NCBI GenBank assembly: GCA_002433335.1
Contig: DJHY01000294.1
Span: forward strand, 1 to 11,866
Source: Rhodospirillaceae bacterium UBA6608
Lineage (GTDB): Bacteria; Pseudomonadota; Alphaproteobacteria; Rhodospirillales_A; Casp-alpha2
Reading direction: 5' to 3'
Length of the DNA: 11,866 bases
In this document: one piece after another, positions 1 through 6,614 of the stretch
Layout: every line of letters begins with the position of its first letter
How positions within the stretch are numbered: position 1 is the stretch's first letter
The notes under the pieces: model-generated
Told to the model about the DNA's origin: nothing
The model's database searches: none
What the model saw: only the letters and a program-made list of their open reading frames with translations
Program-made: the position numbers and the translations under genes

Positions 1-17
1 TCCCGAGCCTGAGCGAG

Positions 18-539
18 CTAGGCCTGTAAGGGCGTCTTGGTCTCTTCGCGGGTCCGGACCCAGGTCTGCTGAACCACGAAGGCGTCGAAGCAAGCCCGGT
101 GGCGGCGTTCGTTCAGGGCGTCGAGGATGCGGTCCTTGGTCTCGTGCCAGACGGTCATCTGCGGCTCGGTCAGGATCATTTCCAGCGGGCTGGTTCGAAA
201 GCTGGGGCGGATCTGGCTTTTGTCGAACAGCTTGATCAGCCAGGGATGATCCACGACCCAACCGTCGGTGAAGACGGTCTTGTCGGCCAGGATGGCATTC
301 AGGTCGGCGGCGATCTGCCAGGCCGGTTTGCCGTGGCTGGCCAGAATTTCTCGCGAGATATGGTGGACCTGTTCGGCGCCGTCGTCCCAATGGGTCCAAT
401 CCTCGGCGGGATGGATCAGCGAGCAATACTTGCTGCCGTCCTCAAGGGCAAGGCCGACCTCGATCGGATAGCTATGCGGGCCGAAGCCCGAAGCCTCTAC
501 ATCGATAATGCAGGGGATGTGTTCGCCCGCGGCTCCCAT
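18..539 (-). CDS. DEDDh-type 3'-5' exonuclease (RNase T/DnaQ fold)
   Basis: 173-aa protein with the RNase H-like exonuclease signature. Exo I is IIDVEASGFG near residues 11-20 (D13, E15), a candidate Exo II Asp lies in FTDGWVVDH (D92 or D97), and Exo III is HRACFD (H147 and D152, spaced H-x4-D). This gives the four acidic metal ligands and general-base His of the DEDDh class, which removes nucleotides from 3' ends of DNA or RNA using two divalent metals. It is short and single-domain, with no polymerase or helicase part, so a standalone cytoplasmic exonuclease is likely; the physiological substrate cannot be told. The start has a GGAG seven bases upstream. It is the last gene of the four-gene minus-strand operon, 38 bases after the isomerase-like gene. 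Its link to the metabolic genes may be only positional. Confidence 0.8.
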   Translation of the reverse strand: MGAAGEHIPCIIDVEASGFGPHSYPIEVGLALEDGSKYCSLIHPAEDWTHWDDGAEQVHHISREILASHGKPAWQIAADLNAILADKTVFTDGWVVDHPWLIKLFDKSQIRPSFRTSPLEMILTEPQMTVWHETKDRILDALNERRHRACFDAFVVQQTWVRTREETKTPLQA

Positions 540-577
540 CGCCGTTCTCCGTCGTCAGGGGCGGAGGGCGGTCTGTC

Positions 578-1231
578 TCAGGTCCGCGCCGTCAGGCCCT
601 TTTGCTTCATCCGCCACAGCAGGACGTCCATGCGGTCCTGGCCGTAGAAGGTTTCGCCGTCGTACACCATGCACGGGACGCCCCAATGTAGGGCCTCGTC
701 GAAGGCGCGCTGATTGTCCGACACTACCTCTTCCAGCATTTCGGTCTGATTTTCAACCTCATTCATGAGGGTTTCCGCATCTAGACCGGCCTGGGTAAGG
801 GCGGCGGCGTAATGGGCGTCGGTGTTCCAGTCGTCGGTTTTGCCGTCCCAGATGGTTCGCATAATCGCGTCGGTAAATTCGAACGCCTTGCCGCGTGTCT
901 GCGCCGCAGCGCCGGTCAGGGTCAGGCGGCGGATATGCGGCTGGTCGGGCGAGATCTCGTATTTCTCGTTATCCATGACGATGGGATCGGGGACCGGCTT
1001 TCGCACCGGCATGCCCAGCATCTCGCCCAAGCGATGATAATCGTTGGTGTGATAGGGCCGGTATTTGCGGTTTATGGTCGCGAAGAAATTCGGGTTGCGC
1101 ACCGCCATCGGATAGACCGGCCGGATATTGATCTCGACGTCATAGTCCCGCCGCCAATCGCAAAAACGGTCCAGCGTCAGGTAGCAATAGGGGCTTCGGT
1201 ACGACCAGAAGACATCGACGGAATGGGGCAT
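578..1231 (-). CDS. 2-hydroxychromene-2-carboxylate isomerase/DsbA-family protein
   Basis: 217-aa thioredoxin-fold protein. The N-terminus carries SYRSPYCYL (residues 10-18), matching the SPYxYL signature of HCCA isomerases and kappa-class GSTs, where the Ser (S13 here) activates glutathione. There is no CxxC, so it is not a disulfide oxidase. The C-terminal segment HWGVPCMVYDGETFYGQDRMD has the family's cis-Pro (VP) and GQDR block. A helical insertion lies between, as expected. The family uses glutathione as cofactor for isomerisation in aromatic degradation, but many members are uncharacterised and the substrate here is unknown. The start has GGGAGG seven bases upstream. Only 13 bases separate it from the upstream hydrolase gene, whose stop codon lies beside this ribosome site, suggesting translational coupling. 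No signal peptide is seen; it is cytoplasmic. Confidence 0.8.
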   Translation of the reverse strand: MPHSVDVFWSYRSPYCYLTLDRFCDWRRDYDVEINIRPVYPMAVRNPNFFATINRKYRPYHTNDYHRLGEMLGMPVRKPVPDPIVMDNEKYEISPDQPHIRRLTLTGAAAQTRGKAFEFTDAIMRTIWDGKTDDWNTDAHYAAALTQAGLDAETLMNEVENQTEMLEEVVSDNQRAFDEALHWGVPCMVYDGETFYGQDRMDVLLWRMKQKGLTART

Positions 1232-1244
1232 GTCGAGGCCTCCC

Positions 1245-2111
1245 TTATAATCCCATCTGGCGGATCATCGCCCGGCACAGATCGCTGCCGCCGTCGGCGT
1301 AATGATTCAGGATGGTGAAGTGGTTGGCGCCTGGGACCTTCATCAAATCGACCTGTGCACCCTGGCCGCGCAAGGTTTCGACATAGTCGCTCGACTGGCG
1401 GATGAACTCATCCGTCTCCGCCCCGCCGACGGCGATCAGGGCCGGGCCGCCGCCCAGCAGGGGCAGGCGTTCGGGCGAATGCTCGGCGACGTCGCTTTCG
1501 CTCAGATGCAGGGTGTCGTCGATGTAGCATTGGCGCATGGGCGTCAGGTCGTAAAGGCCCGACAACGCGGCGCCACCCTTGATGGCGTCGGTCGGAAGGC
1601 CCCAGCCGGTCCAATCGGTGGCCATCATCATGGCGGTGATATGCCCGCCCGCCGAATGACCGGACACGAACAGCCGGTCGCGGTCGCCGCCGAAGGTCTC
1701 GGCGTTTTTCCAAACCCAGGCGACAGCGGCGCGGCATTGGCGCAGCAGCTCCGTCATGTCGACCGAGGGGATCAGGGCGTATTCGACGGAGATCACGATG
1801 GCGCCGGCTTCGACCTGGCCGCGCACGATGAAGTGGCTGTCTTCCTTGTCGCGGCTCATCCAATACCCGCCGTGGAAGAACACGCGGATCGGGAAGGGGC
1901 CGTCGCCTTTGGGCAGGAAGATATCCAGCTTTTCACGCGCGTGATCGCCATAAGCGACGTTCAGGCGGGTTTCGAAATCGTCCAGCACGGCGGCGCAGGC
2001 AGGGCCCCAGGCGCCATAGATTTCGGCGTGGTTCGGGACGCGTTCGCGGTTGTTGTATTGGAAATCGAGGTCGTCGCGGGTCAAGCCGCGATAGATGGCG
2101 GTATCCGACAT
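1245..2111 (-). CDS. alpha/beta hydrolase, arylformamidase/esterase-like
   Basis: 288-aa alpha/beta hydrolase. The oxyanion-hole motif HGGYW is at residues 80-84, the nucleophile elbow GHSAGG at 151-156 (S153), a candidate acid in GGAETDEF (D234), and the catalytic His in GANHF (H264). HGGYW together with SGLYDLTP is typical of the kynurenine formamidase (BNA7/AFMID-like) and carboxylesterase subgroup of the HSL-like hydrolases. It probably cleaves an amide or ester of a small organic acid. No other kynurenine-pathway gene is visible here, so I do not assign kynB. It has no signal peptide. It starts 19 bases after the GST stop; the ribosome site is weak (AAAGG), consistent with coupling to the upstream gene. 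Confidence 0.85.
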   Translation of the reverse strand: MSDTAIYRGLTRDDLDFQYNNRERVPNHAEIYGAWGPACAAVLDDFETRLNVAYGDHAREKLDIFLPKGDGPFPIRVFFHGGYWMSRDKEDSHFIVRGQVEAGAIVISVEYALIPSVDMTELLRQCRAAVAWVWKNAETFGGDRDRLFVSGHSAGGHITAMMMATDWTGWGLPTDAIKGGAALSGLYDLTPMRQCYIDDTLHLSESDVAEHSPERLPLLGGGPALIAVGGAETDEFIRQSSDYVETLRGQGAQVDLMKVPGANHFTILNHYADGGSDLCRAMIRQMGL

Positions 2112-2130
2112 TGGAAACGAGGCCTTTGGT

Positions 2131-2751
2131 TTATTCGAAGGGAAGCATCACGTTCTTTTGGTAGGCGGGGCGCACGTTCAAGCGATCCCACCAAGCCCGC
2201 AGGTTGGGCAGGTCCGGGCCGTCCGGCACCAGGGTGTGCCAGCGATAGGCCGAACAGCCGAGCGGAATGTCGCCCATGTTCAACTCGTCGCCCGTGATGA
2301 AGGGTTTGTCGGCCAGGTGCTTGTCCAGCATCGTCCACAAGGTCGCTGCCTTTTCCGTGGCGGCGGCCAGGGCGTCCGGATTGCGGGTTTCGTCCGTGGC
2401 GCGGATCATCTGGAAATACAGCACGGTCATCGGCGGGTGCATGGCGGCGCTGTACCAATCCATCCACTGGTTGGCATGGCCGCGAACCTTGACGTCGGCC
2501 GGCAGCCAAGGGGCGCCGCCGTAGGCTTCCAGGATGTAGCGCACGATGCTGTGGCTTTCCCAAAGAACGTAATCGCCGTCCAACAAAGTCGGGATTTGGC
2601 CGTTGGGGTTCTTGGCGAGATATTCCGGCACTTTGTCGCCGCCGTACTTGCCGCCGATGTCGACCCGCTCGGCCTCAAGGCCCAGCTCGTCGATCAGCCA
2701 CATGACTTTTTGAACGTTGACGGATGAAGCGCGTCCCAGCACTGTGAGCAT
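2131..2751 (-). CDS. glutathione S-transferase family protein
   Basis: 206-aa GST, the usual length for cytosolic GSTs. Residues 1-80 form the thioredoxin-like domain, with NPNGQIPTL (cis-Pro P54) and the glutathione-binding ES pair in WESHSIVRYI (E65, S66); S10 is a candidate catalytic residue. Residues 90-206 are the helical domain with the ITGDELNMGDIPLG capping-box motif (D161). The start at 2751 is supported by AAGGAG upstream. The same frame stays open to 2979, but that extension is Arg/Pro-rich, overlaps the divergent transporter gene and has no homology-like features. This is the first gene of the minus-strand operon. The enzyme conjugates glutathione to electrophiles or serves as a glutathione-dependent isomerase or dehalogenase; the substrate is unknown. 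Confidence 0.9.
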   Translation of the reverse strand: MLTVLGRASSVNVQKVMWLIDELGLEAERVDIGGKYGGDKVPEYLAKNPNGQIPTLLDGDYVLWESHSIVRYILEAYGGAPWLPADVKVRGHANQWMDWYSAAMHPPMTVLYFQMIRATDETRNPDALAAATEKAATLWTMLDKHLADKPFITGDELNMGDIPLGCSAYRWHTLVPDGPDLPNLRAWWDRLNVRPAYQKNVMLPFE

Positions 2752-2795
2752 TCTTTTTTTCTCCTTATGACCGCAGTCGCGGCGCACGTTAGCAC

Positions 2796-4028
2796 ATGAA
2801 CGAAAAATCTGTCGCGGGTGAAAGCATGTCGCCCGGTCGTCGCTTGGCCTGGGGCTTGACCGCGACCTGGCTGGTCCAGGTCGTGGGCACGGCCGCGATG
2901 TTCGGCGTGCATGTGTTGGCCCCGGCCATCGCGATGGAGATGGGCGTCGACGCCACTTTGGTCGGCGTCTATGTGGCAATTGCCTACCTGACCGGTCAAC
3001 TTTCGGGATTGGCCTGCGGCGGTTTCGTCGACCGTTATGGGGCCCTGCGCATGTCTCAGGTCAGTTGCCTGTTCGCGGCCCTGGGGATCGTCACGCTGTT
3101 TCCCGCCCATGTCTGGCTGGCGCCGGTGGCGGCGGTGTTCATGGGGATATGCTACGGCCCGTTGAACCCGACCAGCACGGCCATTCTGCGGGGATTGGGG
3201 AACCAGAATCGACAGCCGTTGATTTTCTCGGTCAAACAAACAGGCGTGCCGTTCGCCGGGGTCTTGGTCGGCATGTCTCTACCCGCCGTGACGGCGATGT
3301 ACGATTGGCGGATCGCCTTCGGCCTTTATGCGGTAATTGCGATTGTTGTCGCCTTGGCAATTCAGCCGGTGCGCGAGGTGTTCGATCATCGCCGCGACCG
3401 CGATGGCGGACGGCCGAAGATCGCGATCTGGGGCCCCCTGAAAATGGTCCTGCGCGATCCGGCATTGCGGGCGCTGGCCCTGGTCGGTTTCGCCCTGGCC
3501 GGTGCGCAGATCAGCCTGGGGTCGTTCTACGTTTTGTATCTGATCCACACTTTGAATTGGTCCTTGGTCGACGCGGGGATGCTGTATGCCGTCGTACAAG
3601 GCGGCGGCATCTTCGGGCGATTGATGTGGGGTTACGTGGCCAAACAGGTGTTTTCGCCGGTGTCCGTTCTGGTCGGGGTCAGCGCCATGGTCTGCGGCCT
3701 GTTCATGCTGACGACGTTGGTCACCCCGGAATGGCCGATCTGGCTGATCGCGGCGCTGTCGCTTCTTCTCGGTGGGTGCAGTTATGGCTGGAACGGTGTC
3801 TGGCTGTCCGAAGTGGCCGATATCGCTCCGCAGACGGATGTCAACGCGGCAACCGGCGGCGCCCAGTTCATCATGTTCGGCGGGGTGACCGTTATGCCGC
3901 CGATTTTCGGGGCCTTGGTCGATGCTTCGGGCAGCTATACGGCGCCGTTCGTGGCAGCCGGGGTGTTCGTGCTGGCGGTTGCGGTCTACTTGATAGTCGT
4001 GTTGCAGCGCACCCGCGCAACCAATTGA
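2796..4028 (+). CDS. MFS transporter, 12 TM segments
   Basis: 410-aa integral membrane protein with two six-helix halves separated by a charged loop (around residues 198-212, VFDHRRDRDGGRPK). The loop between TM2 and TM3 has the MFS motif A, GGFVDRYGALRMS (75-87), and the second half carries the related GGGIFGRLMWGYV. It is likely a proton-coupled importer or exporter of a small organic solute in the inner membrane; the substrate is not predictable. Start choice is uncertain: ATG 2796 has no clear ribosome site, while in-frame ATG 2826 has GGGTGAAAGC just upstream and would remove ten residues. It is divergent from the GST operon with only 44-74 bases between, so the two promoters must overlap or lie inside the neighbouring gene. 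This suggests shared regulation. Confidence 0.88.
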   Translation: MNEKSVAGESMSPGRRLAWGLTATWLVQVVGTAAMFGVHVLAPAIAMEMGVDATLVGVYVAIAYLTGQLSGLACGGFVDRYGALRMSQVSCLFAALGIVTLFPAHVWLAPVAAVFMGICYGPLNPTSTAILRGLGNQNRQPLIFSVKQTGVPFAGVLVGMSLPAVTAMYDWRIAFGLYAVIAIVVALAIQPVREVFDHRRDRDGGRPKIAIWGPLKMVLRDPALRALALVGFALAGAQISLGSFYVLYLIHTLNWSLVDAGMLYAVVQGGGIFGRLMWGYVAKQVFSPVSVLVGVSAMVCGLFMLTTLVTPEWPIWLIAALSLLLGGCSYGWNGVWLSEVADIAPQTDVNAATGGAQFIMFGGVTVMPPIFGALVDASGSYTAPFVAAGVFVLAVAVYLIVVLQRTRATN

Positions 4029-4034
4029 TAGTAT

Positions 4035-4046
4035 ATTGTATACAAT
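4035..4046. promoter_or_regulatory. perfect 12-bp palindrome, candidate operator
   Basis: ATTGTATACAAT is a perfect inverted repeat seven bases after the transporter stop codon and about 50 bases before a TATAAT-like hexamer. TTGTATACAA cores are typical of operators of GntR/FCD-family repressors. No such regulator gene is in the window, so this is only a candidate. Confidence 0.35.
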
Positions 4047-4050
4047 GACT

Positions 4051-4066
4051 TAGGCCTATCGGCCTA
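4051..4066. repeat. short inverted/tandem repeat after the transporter gene
   Basis: TAGGCC-tatc-GGCCTA forms a 6-bp stem with a tetraloop; the same bases can be read as two copies of GGCCTATS in tandem. No T-run follows, so it is at best a weak terminator for the transporter gene. Confidence 0.3.
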
Positions 4067-4096
4067 TGGTCAGGTTTATGAAATTCATCTTATAAT
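4067..4096 (+). promoter_or_regulatory. possible sigma-70 promoter of the LuxO-like gene
   Basis: TATAAT at 4091-4096 is a perfect -10 hexamer. An 18-base spacer separates it from TGGTCA at 4067-4072, a four-of-six match to -35. This would give a leader of about 30 bases before the ATG at 4133. No GG-N10-GC pair was found in this gap, so the activator gene itself does not appear to be sigma-54 dependent. Confidence 0.4.
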
Positions 4097-4132
4097 CCCG
4101 GTCAGGCACACCGCCCCGAGGTTCCGAATTTC

Positions 4133-5581
4133 ATGCCCAACTCAATGATTCAGCGCCTGCTACTGGTCGAAGACGATCCGCCCCTGGCGCGCGTCTATCA
4201 AGAGTATCTGAAATCCGAGCCCTATGAAGTCGTCCATGCCGATACTGGCAAGAAGGCGCTGAAGGAATTGGCCGATGGTTCCTTCGACGGGTTGATCCTG
4301 GATGTCCAATTGCCGGACATGAGCGGCCTGGAAATTTTGAAAAAGGTGTCCGAGGACAACCCCCGCACGGCGGTCGTCGTGATCACGGCGCATGGCTCGG
4401 TCAATATGGCGGTCGAGGCCATGCGCGAGGGGGCGGCGGACTTCCTGATGAAGCCGTTCAATGCGGAACGCCTGATCTTCACCCTGCGCAATGCGCTGGA
4501 GCGGCAGGAACTGAAGGGCATCGTACAGACGCTCAAGCAGGACCTTGCGCGGGAAACCTATTGCGGCTTCATCGGTAAATCGCTGGCCATGCAGGCGGTC
4601 TACCGGATCATCGATTCTGCGGCGCCGTCAAAAGCCACGGTGTTCATCACGGGCGAATCCGGCACGGGCAAGGAAGTCTGCGCCGAGGCCATTCACGGTC
4701 AAAGCCCCCGTGGGGGCAAGCCGTTCATCGCTTTGAACTGTGGGGCGATCCCGCAGGAGCTGATGGAAAGCGAGATCTTCGGCCATGTGAAAGGGGCCTT
4801 TACCGGCGCCCATGCCAACCGGGACGGGGCCGCGACACTGGCCGATGGCGGGACCTTGTTCCTGGATGAAATTTGCGAGATGGACCTGTCGCTACAGGTC
4901 AAGCTGCTGCGCTTCATCCAGACCGGCGGTTTTCAGAAGGTCGGCAGTTCCACGGTCGAGAAAGTCGACGTTCGCTTCGTCTGCGCGACCAACAAGGACC
5001 CCTGGGAGGAGGTTGAGAAAGGGAACTTCCGTGAAGACCTATACTTCCGCCTGCATGTCATCCCGGTGCATCTGCCGCCGCTGCGCGAGCGGGGCGAGGA
5101 TATCCTGGATATCGCCGGCAAGTTCCTGACTGAATTTGCGCAGGAGGAAGGAAAGGGGTTTCAGACGTTCGATGCGGACACCGCTTCGATCCTCGCGGAC
5201 TTCGCCTGGCCGGGTAACGTTCGGCAGTTGCAGAACGTGATCCGGAACGTGGTCGTGCTGCACGATGGCGAGGTCGTCTCCCCGGATATGTTGCCGCCGC
5301 CTTTGGGCAAGGTTCGGGGGAAGGCTCCAGCGATTTCCCCGCAAACTGCCATGCAGGCTCCGCAATCGGAGGCGCCTCCGAAAGCCGTGGCGGCCGGAGG
5401 CGACGTGGTTATTCGTCCGTTGTGGCAGGTCGAGCAAGAGCTGATCAATGCCGCCATCGAACAATGCGACGGCAACGTATCGCGAGCGGCGGCGATGTTG
5501 GAATTGAGTCCGTCAACGGTCTATCGCCGTCTGCGCGAGGCCGAGGAAAAGGCCGAGGGCGGGACGGACGCCGCCGAATGA
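4133..5581 (+). CDS. LuxO-like sigma-54-dependent response regulator
   Basis: 482-aa NtrC-class regulator with three domains. The receiver (about 6-122) has acidic D14/D15, phospho-acceptor D57 in LILDVQLPDMSG, T85 and K107. The AAA+ domain (about 146-385) has Walker A GESGTGKE (174-181), the sigma-54 contact loop GAFTGA (221-226) and Walker B TLFLDE (D245, E246). The Fis-type helix-turn-helix is at about 436-470. From memory the match to Vibrio LuxO is unusually close: EVCAEAIH, CEMDLSLQVKLLRFIQTG, FQKVGSS, VRFVCATN, EWPGNVRQLQN-like and DMLPPP blocks are shared. It would use ATP hydrolysis to open sigma-54 RNA polymerase promoters. A Pro/Ala-rich linker (about 390-425) precedes the HTH. A GAGG lies about 11 bases before the start; M5 is an alternative start. 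It ends 4 bases from the convergent HPt gene. I leave the symbol empty because orthology to luxO is not proven. Confidence 0.93.
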   Translation: MPNSMIQRLLLVEDDPPLARVYQEYLKSEPYEVVHADTGKKALKELADGSFDGLILDVQLPDMSGLEILKKVSEDNPRTAVVVITAHGSVNMAVEAMREGAADFLMKPFNAERLIFTLRNALERQELKGIVQTLKQDLARETYCGFIGKSLAMQAVYRIIDSAAPSKATVFITGESGTGKEVCAEAIHGQSPRGGKPFIALNCGAIPQELMESEIFGHVKGAFTGAHANRDGAATLADGGTLFLDEICEMDLSLQVKLLRFIQTGGFQKVGSSTVEKVDVRFVCATNKDPWEEVEKGNFREDLYFRLHVIPVHLPPLRERGEDILDIAGKFLTEFAQEEGKGFQTFDADTASILADFAWPGNVRQLQNVIRNVVVLHDGEVVSPDMLPPPLGKVRGKAPAISPQTAMQAPQSEAPPKAVAAGGDVVIRPLWQVEQELINAAIEQCDGNVSRAAAMLELSPSTVYRRLREAEEKAEGGTDAAE

Positions 5582-5585
5582 CGGC

Positions 5586-5951
5586 CTAAGTCGAGATTTC
5601 TTCTACGTAGGCGGCCAAAGCGCCTTTGGCCTTGTCCACGGCGGTCATGAGCGCATCGGCTAGCGACAACGCCGTATTCCGTTCGCCCGCTTTTCCCGAG
5701 ACCTCCAATTCAGCGCTGATGCGACGTACTTCCGTCGCGCCAAAAGTCGCGGCGCTGCTTTTTAAGGCATGGGCTTCGGCGGCGATCGCGGCCAGATTGC
5801 CTTCTTCCTTCAGTTCGGCGATACGCGCAATGCGTCCATCCGCAGTCGTGGTGAACACCTTGATCAGTTCCGGTAGCAATTCGCGGCTGGTGTCGGCTTC
5901 CAATGCGGCAAGAATCTGCCGGTCGATGGGTGAAGCGGCGGCGTCCGTCAT
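5586..5951 (-). CDS. LuxU-like histidine phosphotransfer (HPt) protein
   Basis: 121-aa all-helical HPt protein with the canonical phospho-His block AHALKSSAATFGA (residues 60-72, H61). The segment is nearly the same as the SHALKSSAASFGA block I recall for Vibrio LuxU, and the length is also similar. HPt proteins have no catalysis of their own: they pass a phosphoryl group between receiver Asp residues. AGGAG lies about six bases before the ATG. The upstream receiver gene ends 9 bases before this start, so the two form an operon. The convergent partner, a LuxO-like regulator, ends 4 bases away; the same protein pair is encoded side by side in vibrios, although there in the same direction. I infer that this HPt donates phosphate to D57 of the LuxO-like protein. 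Confidence 0.92.
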   Translation of the reverse strand: MTDAAASPIDRQILAALEADTSRELLPELIKVFTTTADGRIARIAELKEEGNLAAIAAEAHALKSSAATFGATEVRRISAELEVSGKAGERNTALSLADALMTAVDKAKGALAAYVEEIST

Positions 5952-5960
5952 GGTCTGCTC

Positions 5961-6479
5961 CTAATTCTCCACGCGGCGGGACAGAATCCCTAGAATGACC
6001 TTAAACAATGCATCTCGGCGGACAGGCTTCTCCAGGCATAGATCGAAACCGGCGTCACGCATGTCGGCAAGGCGTTTAGGAGAAACGTCGCTGGTAATGG
6101 CAACGAGCGGAATGTCGCTGTCGGGGGTCGGCAAGGCGCGGATCGCGGCTGCGGTTTCCAGTCCGTTCATCTCGGGCATGTTGATATCAAGTAGAAACAG
6201 GTCGATGTGTCCGTCATCCAGCAGGGCGAGGGCATCGCGACCATTTTCGACGGTGGTGGCGCGGATGCCGGATTTTTCAAGGAGACTGCCGAGAACCAAT
6301 CGGTTGGAGGCGTCGTCGTCGGCCAGAACCACGTGCCATTCCAACGAGGCGGCTTCGGTGTTTCGGCGACCGATCCAGCGGATAAGATTCTCGAAATCGG
6401 CGTCACTTTGAACGCGGCTACTGAGCGGTAGCGCATCGAGATTATCCAATAATGCTATAGGTCCTTGAAAATCAGGCAT
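5961..6479 (-). CDS. stand-alone receiver (CheY/Spo0F-like) with N-terminal extension
   Basis: 172-aa protein. Residues about 49-168 are a complete receiver: D54-D56 acidic cluster (VLADDD), phospho-acceptor D98 in LFLLDINMPEMNG, T129, and K151 in LEKP. There is no output domain. The sequence style (DINMPEMNGLETAAAIR) is that of receivers fused to hybrid kinases, so this may be a detached phosphorelay receiver. Residues 1-48 form a non-receiver segment I do not recognise. The frame is open to 6593, but that start lies beyond a sigma-54 promoter and runs through a terminator, so ATG 6479 is preferred; a modest GGAAAA precedes it. It is co-transcribed with the HPt gene 9 bases downstream, which is probably its phosphate acceptor or donor. 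Confidence 0.88.
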   Translation of the reverse strand: MPDFQGPIALLDNLDALPLSSRVQSDADFENLIRWIGRRNTEAASLEWHVVLADDDASNRLVLGSLLEKSGIRATTVENGRDALALLDDGHIDLFLLDINMPEMNGLETAAAIRALPTPDSDIPLVAITSDVSPKRLADMRDAGFDLCLEKPVRRDALFKVILGILSRRVEN

Positions 6480-6526
6480 ATTTTCCACGCTGAACCGACA
6501 AGAGCGTTTCTTTATCAAGGGATAAA

Positions 6527-6542
6527 AGCAACATCCATGCCA
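6527..6542 (-). promoter_or_regulatory. sigma-54 (-24/-12) promoter for the receiver-HPt operon
   Basis: On the minus strand the site reads TGGCATGGATGTTGCT, with GG and GC separated by exactly 10 bases, matching TGGCACG-N4-TTGCW in all but one core base. Placing C6528 at -12 puts the transcript start near 6516 and gives a leader of about 37 bases before the ATG at 6479. It lies between an upstream terminator and the gene it would serve. Confidence 0.8.
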
Positions 6543-6558
6543 TTCCGGGGGCAATGAA

Positions 6559-6589
6559 AAAACCCGCCAAGTTGGTCTTGGCGGGTTTT
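6559..6589 (-). terminator. intrinsic terminator of the Ggt-like gene
   Basis: A perfect 12-bp stem (arms 6559-6570 and 6578-6589, GC core CCCGCC/GGCGGG) has a 7-base loop. On the minus strand it ends in six consecutive T, giving a classical rho-independent terminator 25 bases after the Ggt-like stop codon. The plus strand has four T after the stem, so weak bidirectional action is possible. It also insulates the sigma-54 promoter downstream. Confidence 0.93.
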
Positions 6590-6614
6590 CCAATCTTAAT
6601 CGAGTTGGTTTCGA

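Noticed and set aside
1245..2111. Naming the hydrolase kynB (kynurenine formamidase)
   Set aside because: The HGGYW motif fits, but bacterial KynB is a different fold family and no other kynurenine-pathway gene is present.
1302..2297. Plus-strand open frame of 331 codons opposite the hydrolase gene
   Set aside because: The opposite strand carries HGGYW and GHSAGG with a full catalytic triad; this frame has low-complexity composition and no motif.
2752..2979. 76-residue N-terminal extension of the GST frame
   Set aside because: It is Arg/Pro-rich, overlaps the divergent transporter gene, and AAGGAG sits directly before the inner ATG at 2751.
5582..5585. A terminator between the convergent LuxO-like and HPt genes
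   Set aside because: Only four bases separate the stop codons and no hairpin with a T-run is seen around them.
6480..6593. 38-residue N-terminal extension of the receiver frame
   Set aside because: It reads back through a sigma-54 promoter and a terminator hairpin, so the transcript would not include it.
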